Source: Eoetvoesia sp035555955 (GTDB taxonomy: Bacteria > Pseudomonadota > Gammaproteobacteria > Burkholderiales > Burkholderiaceae_B). Taken from it: a stretch of DNA of 64,000 nucleotides. Under the pieces are notes generated by a model, which saw only the letters and a list, made by a program, of their open reading frames with translations, did not search any database and was not told where the DNA came from. Below, in pieces: positions 53,787-62,182 of this stretch (positions within the stretch are counted from its first letter, which is position 1; each line of letters opens with the position of its first letter). A program made the translations under genes and the position numbers. The stretch spans positions 124,001-188,000 of the forward strand of contig NZ_DATMGA010000066.1 in the NCBI RefSeq assembly GCF_035555955.1, read 5' to 3'.

Positions 53787-54691
53787 TCAACTACGACGAA
53801 ATAAACATCACCGACGCCGTCAACGCGCGGCTGGCCGACTGCCAGAATCCCCGGCTCAAGCAACTGGTGTCAGGCCTTACCCGCCATTTGCATGACTTCG
53901 CGCGCGAGGTCGAGCTGACCGAGCAGGAGTGGGAATTCGCCATCCAGTACCTCACCGAAACCGGCAAGATATGCAGCGACAAACGGCAGGAGTTCATCCT
54001 GCTTTCCGATGTGCTGGGCATGTCGATGCTGACTGTGCTGCTCAATAACAGGAAGCCGCAGGGGGCAACCGAATCCACGGTGTTCGGGCCGTTTCACGTT
54101 GAAAACGCGCCGTGGTACGCCAATGGGGACGACATCAGCAACGGCGCGGCAGGCCAGCCGTGCTTCGCCAGCGGCACGGTCCGGGACATGGATGGCGCGC
54201 CCATCGCCAACGCCGTGCTGGATGTCTGGCATTCGGACGAAGACGGTTTCTACGACGTGCAGCATCCCCACGACAAGCTGGCCGGCAGGGGCAGGCTGCG
54301 CGCGGACGAAAACGGCGATTTCCATTTCCGCACCATCAAGCCCGTGGCGTATCCCATACCCACCGACGGCCCCGTGGGCAAGCTTCTGCAAAGCACCAGC
54401 CGGCATCCCTGGCGTCCCGCGCACATCCATTTCATGGTGGCCGCCGAGGGCTATTCCACGCTTATCACCCACGTCTTCGACAAGACCGATCCCTATCTGA
54501 AATCGGACGCCGTATTCGGTGTCAGGTCGTCGCTGCTGGGCGACTACCAGCGCCATGAAGCCGGCGGAACAGCCCCCGACGGCACGGTCATGAACGAGCC
54601 GTTCTACACCATGCATTACGACCTGGTCATGACGAAGCCCGCGGCGCCGGCCAAGACGGCCGGCGCGCAAGACAGCACGGCCGCCGCATAG
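53783..54691 (+). CDS. Hydroxyquinol 1,2-dioxygenase (intradiol)
   Basis: A 302-residue intradiol ring-cleavage enzyme using ferric iron, converting benzene-1,2,4-triol to maleylacetate. The N-terminal helical domain has QEFILLSDVLGMSMLTVLLN; the catalytic domain has ESTVFGPFHVENAPWY, LDVWHSDEDGFYDVQ and HPWRPAHIHFMVAAEG, supplying the two Tyr and two His iron ligands. These features point to hydroxyquinol rather than catechol dioxygenase. AAGGAAG lies before the ATG. A 17-residue Ala/Thr-rich tail ends the protein. It closes the operon. Confidence 0.88.
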   Translation: MINYDEINITDAVNARLADCQNPRLKQLVSGLTRHLHDFAREVELTEQEWEFAIQYLTETGKICSDKRQEFILLSDVLGMSMLTVLLNNRKPQGATESTVFGPFHVENAPWYANGDDISNGAAGQPCFASGTVRDMDGAPIANAVLDVWHSDEDGFYDVQHPHDKLAGRGRLRADENGDFHFRTIKPVAYPIPTDGPVGKLLQSTSRHPWRPAHIHFMVAAEGYSTLITHVFDKTDPYLKSDAVFGVRSSLLGDYQRHEAGGTAPDGTVMNEPFYTMHYDLVMTKPAAPAKTAGAQDSTAAA

Positions 54692-54716
54692 GCCGTGCCT
54701 GCGGCCGGGCCCGGCC
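54675..54716 (+). terminator. GC-rich hairpins at the end of the aromatic operon
   Basis: GCACGGCC (54675-54682) pairs with GGCCGTGC (54691-54698), with the stop codon inside the loop, and the palindrome GGCCGGGCCCGGCC follows at 54703-54716. There is no T-run, so this may be a weak or factor-assisted end between two convergent units. Confidence 0.3.
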
Positions 54717-54743
54717 ATCACCTATCGGTAAAGCCTCCTGGTC

Positions 54744-56030
54744 CTAGCCCAGGCCCAGCCGCAACGCCAGTGCCGCCAGCGCAACGGCCAGAACCGGCAG
54801 GGTCAGGACGATGCCTATCCTGAAGTAATAGCCCCAGGAAATCGTCACGCCCTTGCGTTGCAGTACATGCAGCCACAGCAGGGTGGCCAGGCTGCCTATG
54901 GGCGTTATTTTCGGCCCGAGGTCGCTGCCGATGACGTTGGCGTAAATCATGGCTTCCTGGATCGCGCCGCCGGCCTGGCTGCCGTGGATGGACAGCGCGC
55001 CGACCAGGACCGCCGGCAGATTGTTCATGATGGAGGAAAGCAGGGCGGCCATCGCCCCGGTCCCGAATGCGGCCGGCCACAGCCCCAGGCTTGCCAGCCA
55101 CGACAAATAGCCGGAAAGCCATTGCGTAAGGCCCGCATTGCGCAAGCCGTACACGACCAGGTACATGCCTATGGAAAACACGACGATGTGCCAGGGCGCG
55201 CCGCGCACGATTCTGCGCGTGCCGATAATATGGGCTCGTCCGGCGACGAGCAGGAGCGCCAGGGCGCCCACGGCCGCCGTGGCGCTTATGGGTATGCCCA
55301 ACGGTTCCAGAACGAAGAAGCCCAGCAGCAGGCCGGCCATGACCACCCATCCGGCCGCGAAAGTGGCTTTGCATCGGATGGCCCGCTCCGGCGCTTTCAG
55401 CCGATCCATTTCATAATGCCTTGGAATGTCGCGGCGAAAGCACAGGAACAGTACCAGCAAGGTGGCGGCTATCGATGCCAGGTCGACGGGAATCATGACC
55501 GAAGCGTAGCGTCCGAAGCCAATATCGAAAAAGTCCGCCGAGACGATGTTGACCAGGTTGGATATGACCAGAGGCAGGCTGGCCGTGTCGGCAACGAAGC
55601 CCGCGGCCATGACGAAAGCCAGCGTCGCCGCCGAGCCGAACCCCATCGCCGCCAGCATGGCCATGACGATGGGAGTGAGGATCAGCGCCGCGCCGTCGTT
55701 GGCGAACAAGGCAGAAACCGCCGCGCCCAGCAGCACGACAAGGACGAACAGCCGGCGGCCCTGTCCCCGGCCCCAGCGGGCCACGTGCAGGGCCGCCCAT
55801 TCGAAGAAGCCGGCTTCATCGAGCAGCAGGCTGATAACGATGATGGCGACGAACGTGGCCGTGGCGTTCCAGATGATGTGCCAGACCACGGGGATGTCGG
55901 CCAGGTGGACGGCGCCGCAAGCCAGGGCCAGGGCCGCGCCGATCAGGGCGCTCCAGCCTATGCCCAGCCCGCGCGGCTGCCAGATGACCAGCACCAGGGT
56001 AAAAATGAAAATGGCCAGCGCAACAAGCAT
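54744..56030 (-). CDS. arsB: Arsenite efflux permease ArsB
   Basis: A 428-residue inner-membrane protein with about twelve helices, very close in style to E. coli ArsB: LVIWQPRGLGIGWSALIGA, NATATFVAIIVISLLLDEAGFF, ALFANDGAALILTPIVMAML and GSDLGPKITPIGSLATLLWL. The ATG at 56030 gives the usual length; a GTG nine bases earlier is possible. It exports arsenite or antimonite. No arsR, arsC or arsA gene is in the window, so its regulation is not visible. mgtA lies upstream on the same strand, 87 bases away. Confidence 0.93.
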   Translation of the reverse strand: MLVALAIFIFTLVLVIWQPRGLGIGWSALIGAALALACGAVHLADIPVVWHIIWNATATFVAIIVISLLLDEAGFFEWAALHVARWGRGQGRRLFVLVVLLGAAVSALFANDGAALILTPIVMAMLAAMGFGSAATLAFVMAAGFVADTASLPLVISNLVNIVSADFFDIGFGRYASVMIPVDLASIAATLLVLFLCFRRDIPRHYEMDRLKAPERAIRCKATFAAGWVVMAGLLLGFFVLEPLGIPISATAAVGALALLLVAGRAHIIGTRRIVRGAPWHIVVFSIGMYLVVYGLRNAGLTQWLSGYLSWLASLGLWPAAFGTGAMAALLSSIMNNLPAVLVGALSIHGSQAGGAIQEAMIYANVIGSDLGPKITPIGSLATLLWLHVLQRKGVTISWGYYFRIGIVLTLPVLAVALAALALRLGLG

Positions 56031-56090
56031 CGTTATCACATCAAGGTTGTTATCGTCAAAAAATCCTGCGTCGCGCCACGCGGCAAGGCA

Positions 56091-56107
56091 GGCGTGCCGC
56101 GCACGCC
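56091..56107 (-). other. Perfect hairpin between mgtA and arsB
   Basis: GGCGTGC (56091-56097) and GCACGCC (56101-56107) enclose a three-base loop 11 bases after the mgtA stop codon. On the minus strand a run of T (56058-56063) follows about 30 bases later. This could be an imperfect terminator or an mRNA-stability hairpin between the two genes. Confidence 0.35.
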
Positions 56108-56117
56108 ATCCTGCCCG

Positions 56118-58910
56118 CTACTGCCAGCCATAGCGCCTCACGTAGAGTTTTTTCATGGCCTGGACCAATCCCGCATAACCCAGCAATACCACCAGCAAGA
56201 ATACAAAATACATGGGCGGCAGCGCCTGCAACTTGAAATAGCCGGCCAACGGCCCCATGGGCAGGAACACCCCGATGCCCATCACGCACGCCGTCATGAG
56301 CAGCAAAGGCCACGATGCCCGGCTTTGCAGGAAGGGCACTTTGGGCGTGCGTATCATGTGCACCACCAAGGTCTGCGTCAACAGACCGACGACAAACCAC
56401 CCCGACTGGAACAGCGTTTGCCGCTCCGGCGAATCGGCCCCGAACCAATACCACATCGCGCCGAACGTAATGATGTCGAAGACCGAGCTCAAGGGGCCGA
56501 AGAACAGCATGAAGCGCCGGATGTCGTCGGGCTGCCAGCTTTGCGGCCTGCGCAGCTGCTGTTCGTCGACGTTGTCGAACGGAATGACGATTTGCGATAC
56601 ATCGTAAAGCAGATTCTGTACCAGGAGCTGCAAGGGCAGCATGGGCAGGAAAGGCAGGAAGATGCTGGCCACCAGCACCGAAAACACATTGCCGAAATTG
56701 GAGCTGGCCGTCATCTTGATGTATTTAAGCATGTTCGCGAAAGTCTTGCGGCCTTCGATCACACCTTCTTCCAGCACCATCAGGTTTTTTTCCAGCAGGA
56801 TGATGTCGGCAGCTTCTTTGGCGATGTCCACGCCCGAATCCACCGAAATGCCGATGTCGGCGGCGCGCAGCGCGGGTGCGTCGTTGATGCCGTCTCCCAG
56901 AAAGCCCACGACATGGCCGTTCGTGCGCAAGGCCCGGACAATGCGCTCCTTATGGATGGGGGTCAGCTTGGCAAAGATGTGGTGCTCTTCCACGGCCCCG
57001 GCCAACTGCCGGTCGTCCATGTCCTCGACCTGCGAACCCAGCAACAGGCTGCGGGCGGGCAACCCCACTTCCTGGCATATCTTCAGCGTCACCAGTTCGT
57101 TGTCCCCGGTCAGTACCTTGACAGCCACGCCATGCGCCGCCAGGGCGGCGACGGCCGGGGCGGTCGTCTCCTTGGGCGGATCCAGAAAGGCAATGTAGCC
57201 GACCAGGGTCAGGCCCGATTCGTCGGCAATGCTGTAGGCGCTTTTGGCGGGCGGCATTTCCTTGACGCCCACGGCCACCACCCTCAGGCCCTGGCCGTTC
57301 AGGTCGGCCGTCACCGCCCGCACCTGGGCCAGGTGCGCGTCCGACAGAGCCTCGTCCTGGCCGCCGTGGCGCACATGGGTGCAAATGCCCAGCATCTCTT
57401 CGGCCGCGCCTTTGCAAATAAGCAGATGATGCTCGCCGTGTTCGGCCACTACGACGGACATGCGCCGGCGGTTGAAGTCGAACGGGATTTCGTCCACTTT
57501 GCGAAACGCCGAGGCAACGTCCAGGTCTCGATGCACTTCGGCGTGCGCCAGCACGGCGACGTCCAGCAGGTTCTTCAGGCCGGTCTGGTAATAGCTGTTC
57601 AAGTAGGCCAGCTCCAGCACTTCGTCCGATTCGGCGCCATAGGCATCGGTATGGCGCTCGAGGAAGATCTTGTCCTGGGTAAGGGTGCCGGTTTTATCGG
57701 TGCACAACACGTCCATCGCGCCGAAGCTTTGAATGGCATCGAGGCGTTTTACGATGACCTTCTTGCGTGACAGGAAGACCGCGCCCTTGGCCAGGGTCGA
57801 GGTCACGATCATGGGCAGCATTTCGGGGGTCAGGCCGACGGCGACCGACAGTGCGAACAGGCACGCCTCCAGCCAGTCTCCCTTGGTATAGCCATTGATC
57901 AGCAGCACCACGGGGGACATCACGAACATGAAGCGGATGAGAAGCCAGCTTACTTTGTTGACACCCGACTGGAACGCCGTGGGGGCGGGGTCGGCGGCCG
58001 TGACGCGCTGTGCAAGCGCGCCGAAATAGGTTTTGCCGCCGGTCGTCGCCACCATGGCGGTGGCCGAGCCCGACACCACATTGGTGCCCATGAACAAAAT
58101 ATTGTCCAGGTCCAGCACATTGGCCTGCCGGGGGTTGGAAAGCTCGGCGAATTTTTCGACGGGCAGGGACTCGCCCGTCATCGAGGCCTGGCTGATGAAC
58201 AGATCCTTGGCGGCCAGCACCCGCATGTCGGCCGGGATCATGTCGCCGGCGGACAGCAGGACGATATCGCCCGGCACAAGATCCTTGAACGGAATCTCGG
58301 TCTTGCGCGGCTGGCCGGCGGCGAGAGCGGCCGCCTCGCCGTTCCCGGCGGCTTCCCCGGCGCTGCCGGCAGGGCCGCTGCGGCGCAGCACCGTGGCCGT
58401 GTTGCCGACCATGTCCTTGAGCTCGTCGGCCGCCTTGTTGGACTGGCCCTCCTGCCAAAAACGCAGTACCGTGGAAAGCAGCACCATGGCGCCGATGACC
58501 AGTGTGGCGGTCTTGTCTTCGGTGACATACGAAATGACCGCCAGCAGGCTCAGCAACAGGTTGAAGGGGTTCTTATAGCAATGCCACAAATGCGCCCGCC
58601 ACGACAGCGGCTTTTCGTGCCCGATTTCGTTGGGGCCCGTGCGCTCGCGGATGGCCGCGGCCTGATCGTTCGACAAACCGTCCGCGCCGGCGCCCAGGCT
58701 TTCGAACAAGGTGGCCTGGCTGCACTGCGCCAGGGCGATCAAGGTGTGGCTCAGAGCCTGCGGGACTTCCTGCAAGGCGCTGGACCTGGACAAAGATCCA
58801 AAAAAGGGAAGACGGCGAAAATGCCGGCCGACATGCCGGCTGCGAACGAAGCCCGCAAACAGCTCCTTCAGTATTGCAATATCGGGGTGAAAGATTTTTT
58901 TGAAATGCAT
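56118..58910 (-). CDS. mgtA: Magnesium-transporting P-type ATPase MgtA
   Basis: A 930-residue type IIIB P-type ATPase that imports Mg2+. The start at 58910 has GGGAG upstream and gives MHFKKIFHPD. The actuator loop has MTGESLPVEK, the phosphorylated Asp is in CTDKTGTLTQD, the hinge is GDGINDAPALRAADIG, and the C-terminal membrane part has NVFSVLVASIFLPFLPM. It is longer than E. coli MgtA, mainly through an Ala/Gly-rich insertion (GPAGSAGEAAGNGEAAALAA) in the actuator domain. The leader shows a small hairpin but no recognisable riboswitch. Confidence 0.94.
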   Translation of the reverse strand: MHFKKIFHPDIAILKELFAGFVRSRHVGRHFRRLPFFGSLSRSSALQEVPQALSHTLIALAQCSQATLFESLGAGADGLSNDQAAAIRERTGPNEIGHEKPLSWRAHLWHCYKNPFNLLLSLLAVISYVTEDKTATLVIGAMVLLSTVLRFWQEGQSNKAADELKDMVGNTATVLRRSGPAGSAGEAAGNGEAAALAAGQPRKTEIPFKDLVPGDIVLLSAGDMIPADMRVLAAKDLFISQASMTGESLPVEKFAELSNPRQANVLDLDNILFMGTNVVSGSATAMVATTGGKTYFGALAQRVTAADPAPTAFQSGVNKVSWLLIRFMFVMSPVVLLINGYTKGDWLEACLFALSVAVGLTPEMLPMIVTSTLAKGAVFLSRKKVIVKRLDAIQSFGAMDVLCTDKTGTLTQDKIFLERHTDAYGAESDEVLELAYLNSYYQTGLKNLLDVAVLAHAEVHRDLDVASAFRKVDEIPFDFNRRRMSVVVAEHGEHHLLICKGAAEEMLGICTHVRHGGQDEALSDAHLAQVRAVTADLNGQGLRVVAVGVKEMPPAKSAYSIADESGLTLVGYIAFLDPPKETTAPAVAALAAHGVAVKVLTGDNELVTLKICQEVGLPARSLLLGSQVEDMDDRQLAGAVEEHHIFAKLTPIHKERIVRALRTNGHVVGFLGDGINDAPALRAADIGISVDSGVDIAKEAADIILLEKNLMVLEEGVIEGRKTFANMLKYIKMTASSNFGNVFSVLVASIFLPFLPMLPLQLLVQNLLYDVSQIVIPFDNVDEQQLRRPQSWQPDDIRRFMLFFGPLSSVFDIITFGAMWYWFGADSPERQTLFQSGWFVVGLLTQTLVVHMIRTPKVPFLQSRASWPLLLMTACVMGIGVFLPMGPLAGYFKLQALPPMYFVFLLVVLLGYAGLVQAMKKLYVRRYGWQ

Positions 58911-59285
58911 CGCATGCTCCCGGCCGGCGCGGTAGCGCGCGCAACCAGTTTGCGAACCCGGCAAGGGTCCGCCGATTCAAGCCAGAGGAGCAGATTCGCA
59001 AGGCTTGGGGAAAGCCTTGTGTTCCGCTACCCGCCGTTATGGCAAGGCAGCGGCAGAAGACGAAGTTCTGTGACTACCTTGCAGTTGGAAAATCGATACT
59101 AGATCGACAACTGGGACTATCCACAGATAAAACTCCGTCACGAAAAATTGAACTAGCGCATTCTAGCGCCGCCGCAAAAGCTGCACAATTGCCGCATAAT
59201 CAGCTTGGCGAAATAGCAACACATAATCTGCAACCAATCGTATTCTTCAACGGTATCCAACCGCACCCACTCAGCGAGATTATCC
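58911..59285. other. 375-base divergent region between mgtA and pirin
   Basis: Must hold the mgtA leader and both promoters. On the mgtA side CAAGGCTT and AAGCCTTG (58999-59019) form an 8-base hairpin. I see no Mg-sensor riboswitch, leader peptide or PhoP box I can defend. The rest, toward pirin, is less GC-rich and holds no convincing promoter pair. Confidence 0.5.
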
Positions 59286-60155
59286 ATGCCCGAACTAGTC
59301 ATAGAACCTCGAATCCACGATCTTGGCGGCGGCTATGAGGTCGGCCGCGTCCTGCCGTTCCGCAAGCGCCGGATGATAGGCCCGTTCATCTTCTTCGACC
59401 GGATGGGGCCGCATGAACTGCCACGACCGGTTCCCAGAAATCTGGATGTCCGCCCGCATCCCCATATAGGCCTGTCCACGGTCACCTACTTGTTCGATGG
59501 GCAAATAACCCATCGCGACAATCTGGGCATAGAGCAGGTCATACTCCCCGGGGACCTCAACTGGATGACGGCGGGCAAAGGCATTGCGCATTCCGAACGC
59601 TTCGACGGCATGCGCGATCGGGGAGGGCGTGTCGATGGCATACAGGCCTGGGTGGCCCTGCCTGAAAGCCACGAAGAAGACAACCCCGCATTCAATCACT
59701 ACAGCGCGTCCGAGCTGCCCCTGTTCAGCGACACCGGCGTCTCGGGGCGCCTTATCGCGGGGCGGGCCTTTGGCCTCGAGAGCCCGGCCACCATTCATTC
59801 CCCCCTGTTCTATGCCGATATCGCCTTGCAGGAGGGCGCTTCGATCACGCTGCCAGCAGACTACCCCGAACGGGCAGTCTATGTGGCGGCCGGAAGCGTG
59901 CAGGTCGAGTCCGTGGCCTATCCCGCGGGCCAGATGATCGTGTTCGGGGCGGGCCCGGCGCCGGCGGTCAAGGCCCTGGAGGCCAGCCGCCTGATGATGC
60001 TGGGCGGCGAGCCGCTGGGCCAGCGCCATATCTGGTGGAATTTCGTCTCTTCGCGCAAGGAGCGCATCGAACAGGCCAAGGCGGACTGGGAAGAAGGGCG
60101 GATATTATTGCCTCAATTGGACGATCAGGAATTCATTCCCTTGCCAAGCGCATGA
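59286..60155 (+). CDS. Pirin family protein
   Basis: A 289-residue bicupin. The metal site is intact: His residues in VRPHPHIGLSTVTYLF and the His and Glu of GKGIAHSERF. The C-terminal cupin ends with HIWWNFVSSRKERIEQAK, the pirin hallmark. Bacterial pirins include quercetinase-like dioxygenases and redox regulators, so the reaction is unknown. It is divergent from mgtA and apparently monocistronic. Confidence 0.92.
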   Translation: MPELVIEPRIHDLGGGYEVGRVLPFRKRRMIGPFIFFDRMGPHELPRPVPRNLDVRPHPHIGLSTVTYLFDGQITHRDNLGIEQVILPGDLNWMTAGKGIAHSERFDGMRDRGGRVDGIQAWVALPESHEEDNPAFNHYSASELPLFSDTGVSGRLIAGRAFGLESPATIHSPLFYADIALQEGASITLPADYPERAVYVAAGSVQVESVAYPAGQMIVFGAGPAPAVKALEASRLMMLGGEPLGQRHIWWNFVSSRKERIEQAKADWEEGRILLPQLDDQEFIPLPSA

Positions 60156-60200
60156 AAATGCCAAACGACAGGCTGAGCGCATGACGCTTCGTTTTACGTA

Positions 60201-60234
60201 AAAACGGCCCCGAGGCTCGGAAGAGCCTGGGGGT
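60201..60234 (-). terminator. Intrinsic terminator of the small lipoprotein gene
   Basis: A hairpin with GAGGCTC/GAGCCT and flanking C and G runs encloses the loop GGAA (60208-60233). On the minus strand it is followed by CCGTTTTTACG. It lies about 30 bases after the lipoprotein stop codon and could also stop pirin transcripts in the other direction. Confidence 0.75.
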
Positions 60235-60263
60235 CGTATCTGCAACGGCAGGCCGATAGCAGG

Positions 60264-60533
60264 TCAACGGTGGCCTCGGTGCCAACCACCGCCCCGCCCG
60301 TGCCAGCCGCCGTGGTAATGCCTGCCGCCCCAATAGCCAAATCCAAAATTCAGCGAAACCGGCGGGCCCACGTAGACGGGGGGAGGCGCGACATAAACCG
60401 GGCCGGGAGCCACGTAGGCGGGCCCGGATGGGTAATAGGCATAGCCATCGTCCGCCGGTGCATATACTGCGCACCCGCCCAGGACGGAAAGAACAAGAGC
60501 CGAAAGAGCGATTCGGCGCAAGGTGCCGTTCAT
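60264..60533 (-). CDS. Small Tyr/Pro/Gly/His-rich lipoprotein
   Basis: An 89-residue predicted lipoprotein. MNGTLRRIALSALVLSVLGGC is a type II signal peptide with lipobox LGGC. The mature part has short repeats (PAYVAPGPVYVAPPPVYVGP) followed by a Gly/His/Trp-rich tail ending GWHGRGGGWHRGHR. Low-complexity proteins of this kind are common in proteobacteria and have no known function. The His-rich tail could bind metal. A terminator follows. Confidence 0.7.
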   Translation of the reverse strand: MNGTLRRIALSALVLSVLGGCAVYAPADDGYAYYPSGPAYVAPGPVYVAPPPVYVGPPVSLNFGFGYWGGRHYHGGWHGRGGGWHRGHR

Positions 60534-60702
60534 GATTCCATCTGGCCTTATCGAATAGTTGATCAGATAGTATTTTGACCTTCAACCATCCCCACGGTTC
60601 ATGGCTTTAGCCAACTGTTACACAGTAAACATACCCCAATACCTCGACAATATCCCCGACCGCCCGGCCGTTTTCCAAGCCCGCGCCCAGGGCTTTCATG
60701 GC

Positions 60703-60748
60703 ATTTCTAGTAGAAATCATTATGCCTAAAATAATATTTTGTGCATAA
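60703..60748. promoter_or_regulatory. Two inverted repeats upstream of the Rieske oxygenase
   Basis: ATTTCTAGTAGAAAT (60703-60717) is a perfect 7-1-7 palindrome, and TTATGC with GCATAA (60720-60725 and 60743-60748) form a second inverted pair. Both lie 70-110 bases before the Rieske gene in an AT-rich stretch. They are candidates for a repressor or activator site. Confidence 0.4.
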
Positions 60749-60815
60749 AATTACCGGGATAGAACGTACATGAAAACAACGGAGTCCGGATCCCCACTGA
60801 ACCAAAGGATGAACA

Positions 60816-61886
60816 ATGGCCTATTTGAAAAATACCTGGTATGTTGCCGCCTTGTCGACCGAAGTCGGCGCCGACGAGCTGTTCCATCGAAAAATCCTCG
60901 GCACATCGGTACTCATGTACAGAAAGCAGGATGGAACGGCGGTCGCCATGCGCGATCGATGTCCGCACCGGTTCGCGCCTTTGCATCTTGGCAAGAAGAT
61001 CGGCGACGAAATCGTGTGCCATTACCACGCCCTGCAGTTCGATTGCTCTGGCCAGTGCACGCACAACCCTCACGGCGAAGGCAACATCCCCAAGGCCGCG
61101 AAGGTACAGACGTTCCCGCTGCAAGAACGGTACGGGTTTATCTGGATATGGATGGGTGATGAAGCGGCTGATCCCGGCCTGCTGCCAGACTACAGCCCAC
61201 TCGACGATGGTCCGCCTACCGGCGTCGGCCATACCTATATGCATATGCGGGCCAATTACGAACTCATCATCGACAACGTCATGGACCTGAGCCACATCGA
61301 CCATGTCCACGGCGAAATCATCTCCACCCGCGGCCAACTGTCGCCCATCGTTCCCCAGGTGCGTGAAACCGAGAACTCGGTGTTTGCGCGATGGGAGTGG
61401 AAGCAAACCCCGCCCATCCTGGTATTGGCCGGGTTTTTGCCGCACCCGGAAAAGGAAGCCCGGCACTTTTTCGACGTGACCTGGATGCCGCCCGCCAACA
61501 TCCAGCTCTCGGTGGGCGGCGCCCAGGGCGACACACCCTTCGAGCAAGGGGTGGGCGCCTACGACCTGCACACGACCACGCCCGAAACCGAAACCAGCAC
61601 GCATTATTTCTTTGCGACGCGGCGCAACCACAATACCCACGACGCCGACTTCAATGCCATGAAACTCCAGGCCATGCGAGACGCTTTTGAAAAAGAAGAC
61701 GGCCCCATCATCTACGGCGTACAGGAAGAAATGGAAACCACCGATTTCTTCAGCCTGAACCCCGTTCTCATGTCCAACGACGTGGCGGCCGTCAGGGCCC
61801 GCAGGCTGCTCGCCAGGCTTATCGCCAAAGAAGAGGAGGGCGCAGGTGGCAGCGCCGCGCCAGCAGCCAGAACTGCCGCCGCCTGA
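60816..61886 (+). CDS. Rieske non-heme iron oxygenase alpha subunit (VanA-like)
   Basis: A 356-residue aromatic-ring-hydroxylating or O-demethylating oxygenase. The Rieske cluster ligands are Cys49, His51, Cys68 and His71 (CPH, 16 residues, CHYH), and the mononuclear iron ligands are Asp157, His160 and His165 in NVMDLSHIDHVHGE. The opening MAYLKNTWYVAALS and ERYGFIWIWMGD match VanA-type demethylases. AGGA precedes the ATG. No reductase subunit is adjacent, which is unusual, as VanA normally pairs with VanB. The substrate may be a methoxylated aromatic acid, but this is inference. Confidence 0.85.
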   Translation: MAYLKNTWYVAALSTEVGADELFHRKILGTSVLMYRKQDGTAVAMRDRCPHRFAPLHLGKKIGDEIVCHYHALQFDCSGQCTHNPHGEGNIPKAAKVQTFPLQERYGFIWIWMGDEAADPGLLPDYSPLDDGPPTGVGHTYMHMRANYELIIDNVMDLSHIDHVHGEIISTRGQLSPIVPQVRETENSVFARWEWKQTPPILVLAGFLPHPEKEARHFFDVTWMPPANIQLSVGGAQGDTPFEQGVGAYDLHTTTPETETSTHYFFATRRNHNTHDADFNAMKLQAMRDAFEKEDGPIIYGVQEEMETTDFFSLNPVLMSNDVAAVRARRLLARLIAKEEEGAGGSAAPAARTAAA

Positions 61887-62182
61887 ACCGTCGGACAGCC
61901 CTGCGGTCCGGCTCCCGCGCCAGCGGGCGGCGCGAGAGCCTCGACCCATGGCGTCCAGGGATTGCGCGGCGGCTATTGCCCGCGGCACGCCTCGGTTTGG
62001 CGCAAACCTCCGGCGCAAAATTCAGGCATCCAGGCCATAAAAGTATGTTACAGTTTTTCAAAATTAGTAATTAGCAGCGTTTGCTTATTACAATAATTGC
62101 ACAGAAGGCGAGGACGTCTTTGCGGGCTCTTGGTGTTATTGGGGCCTGATTGAACTGAACATGCCCCACCCTGGAGAAGACC

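Noticed and set aside
54858..57770. A 970-codon open frame on the plus strand opposite arsB and mgtA
   Set aside because: Composition is dominated by Gln, His, Arg and Gly, typical of an antisense reading of GC-rich genes; both sense genes are certain.
58911..59120. Magnesium riboswitch in the mgtA leader
   Set aside because: Only a single 8-base hairpin is visible; no pattern of the known Mg-sensing leaders could be recognised.
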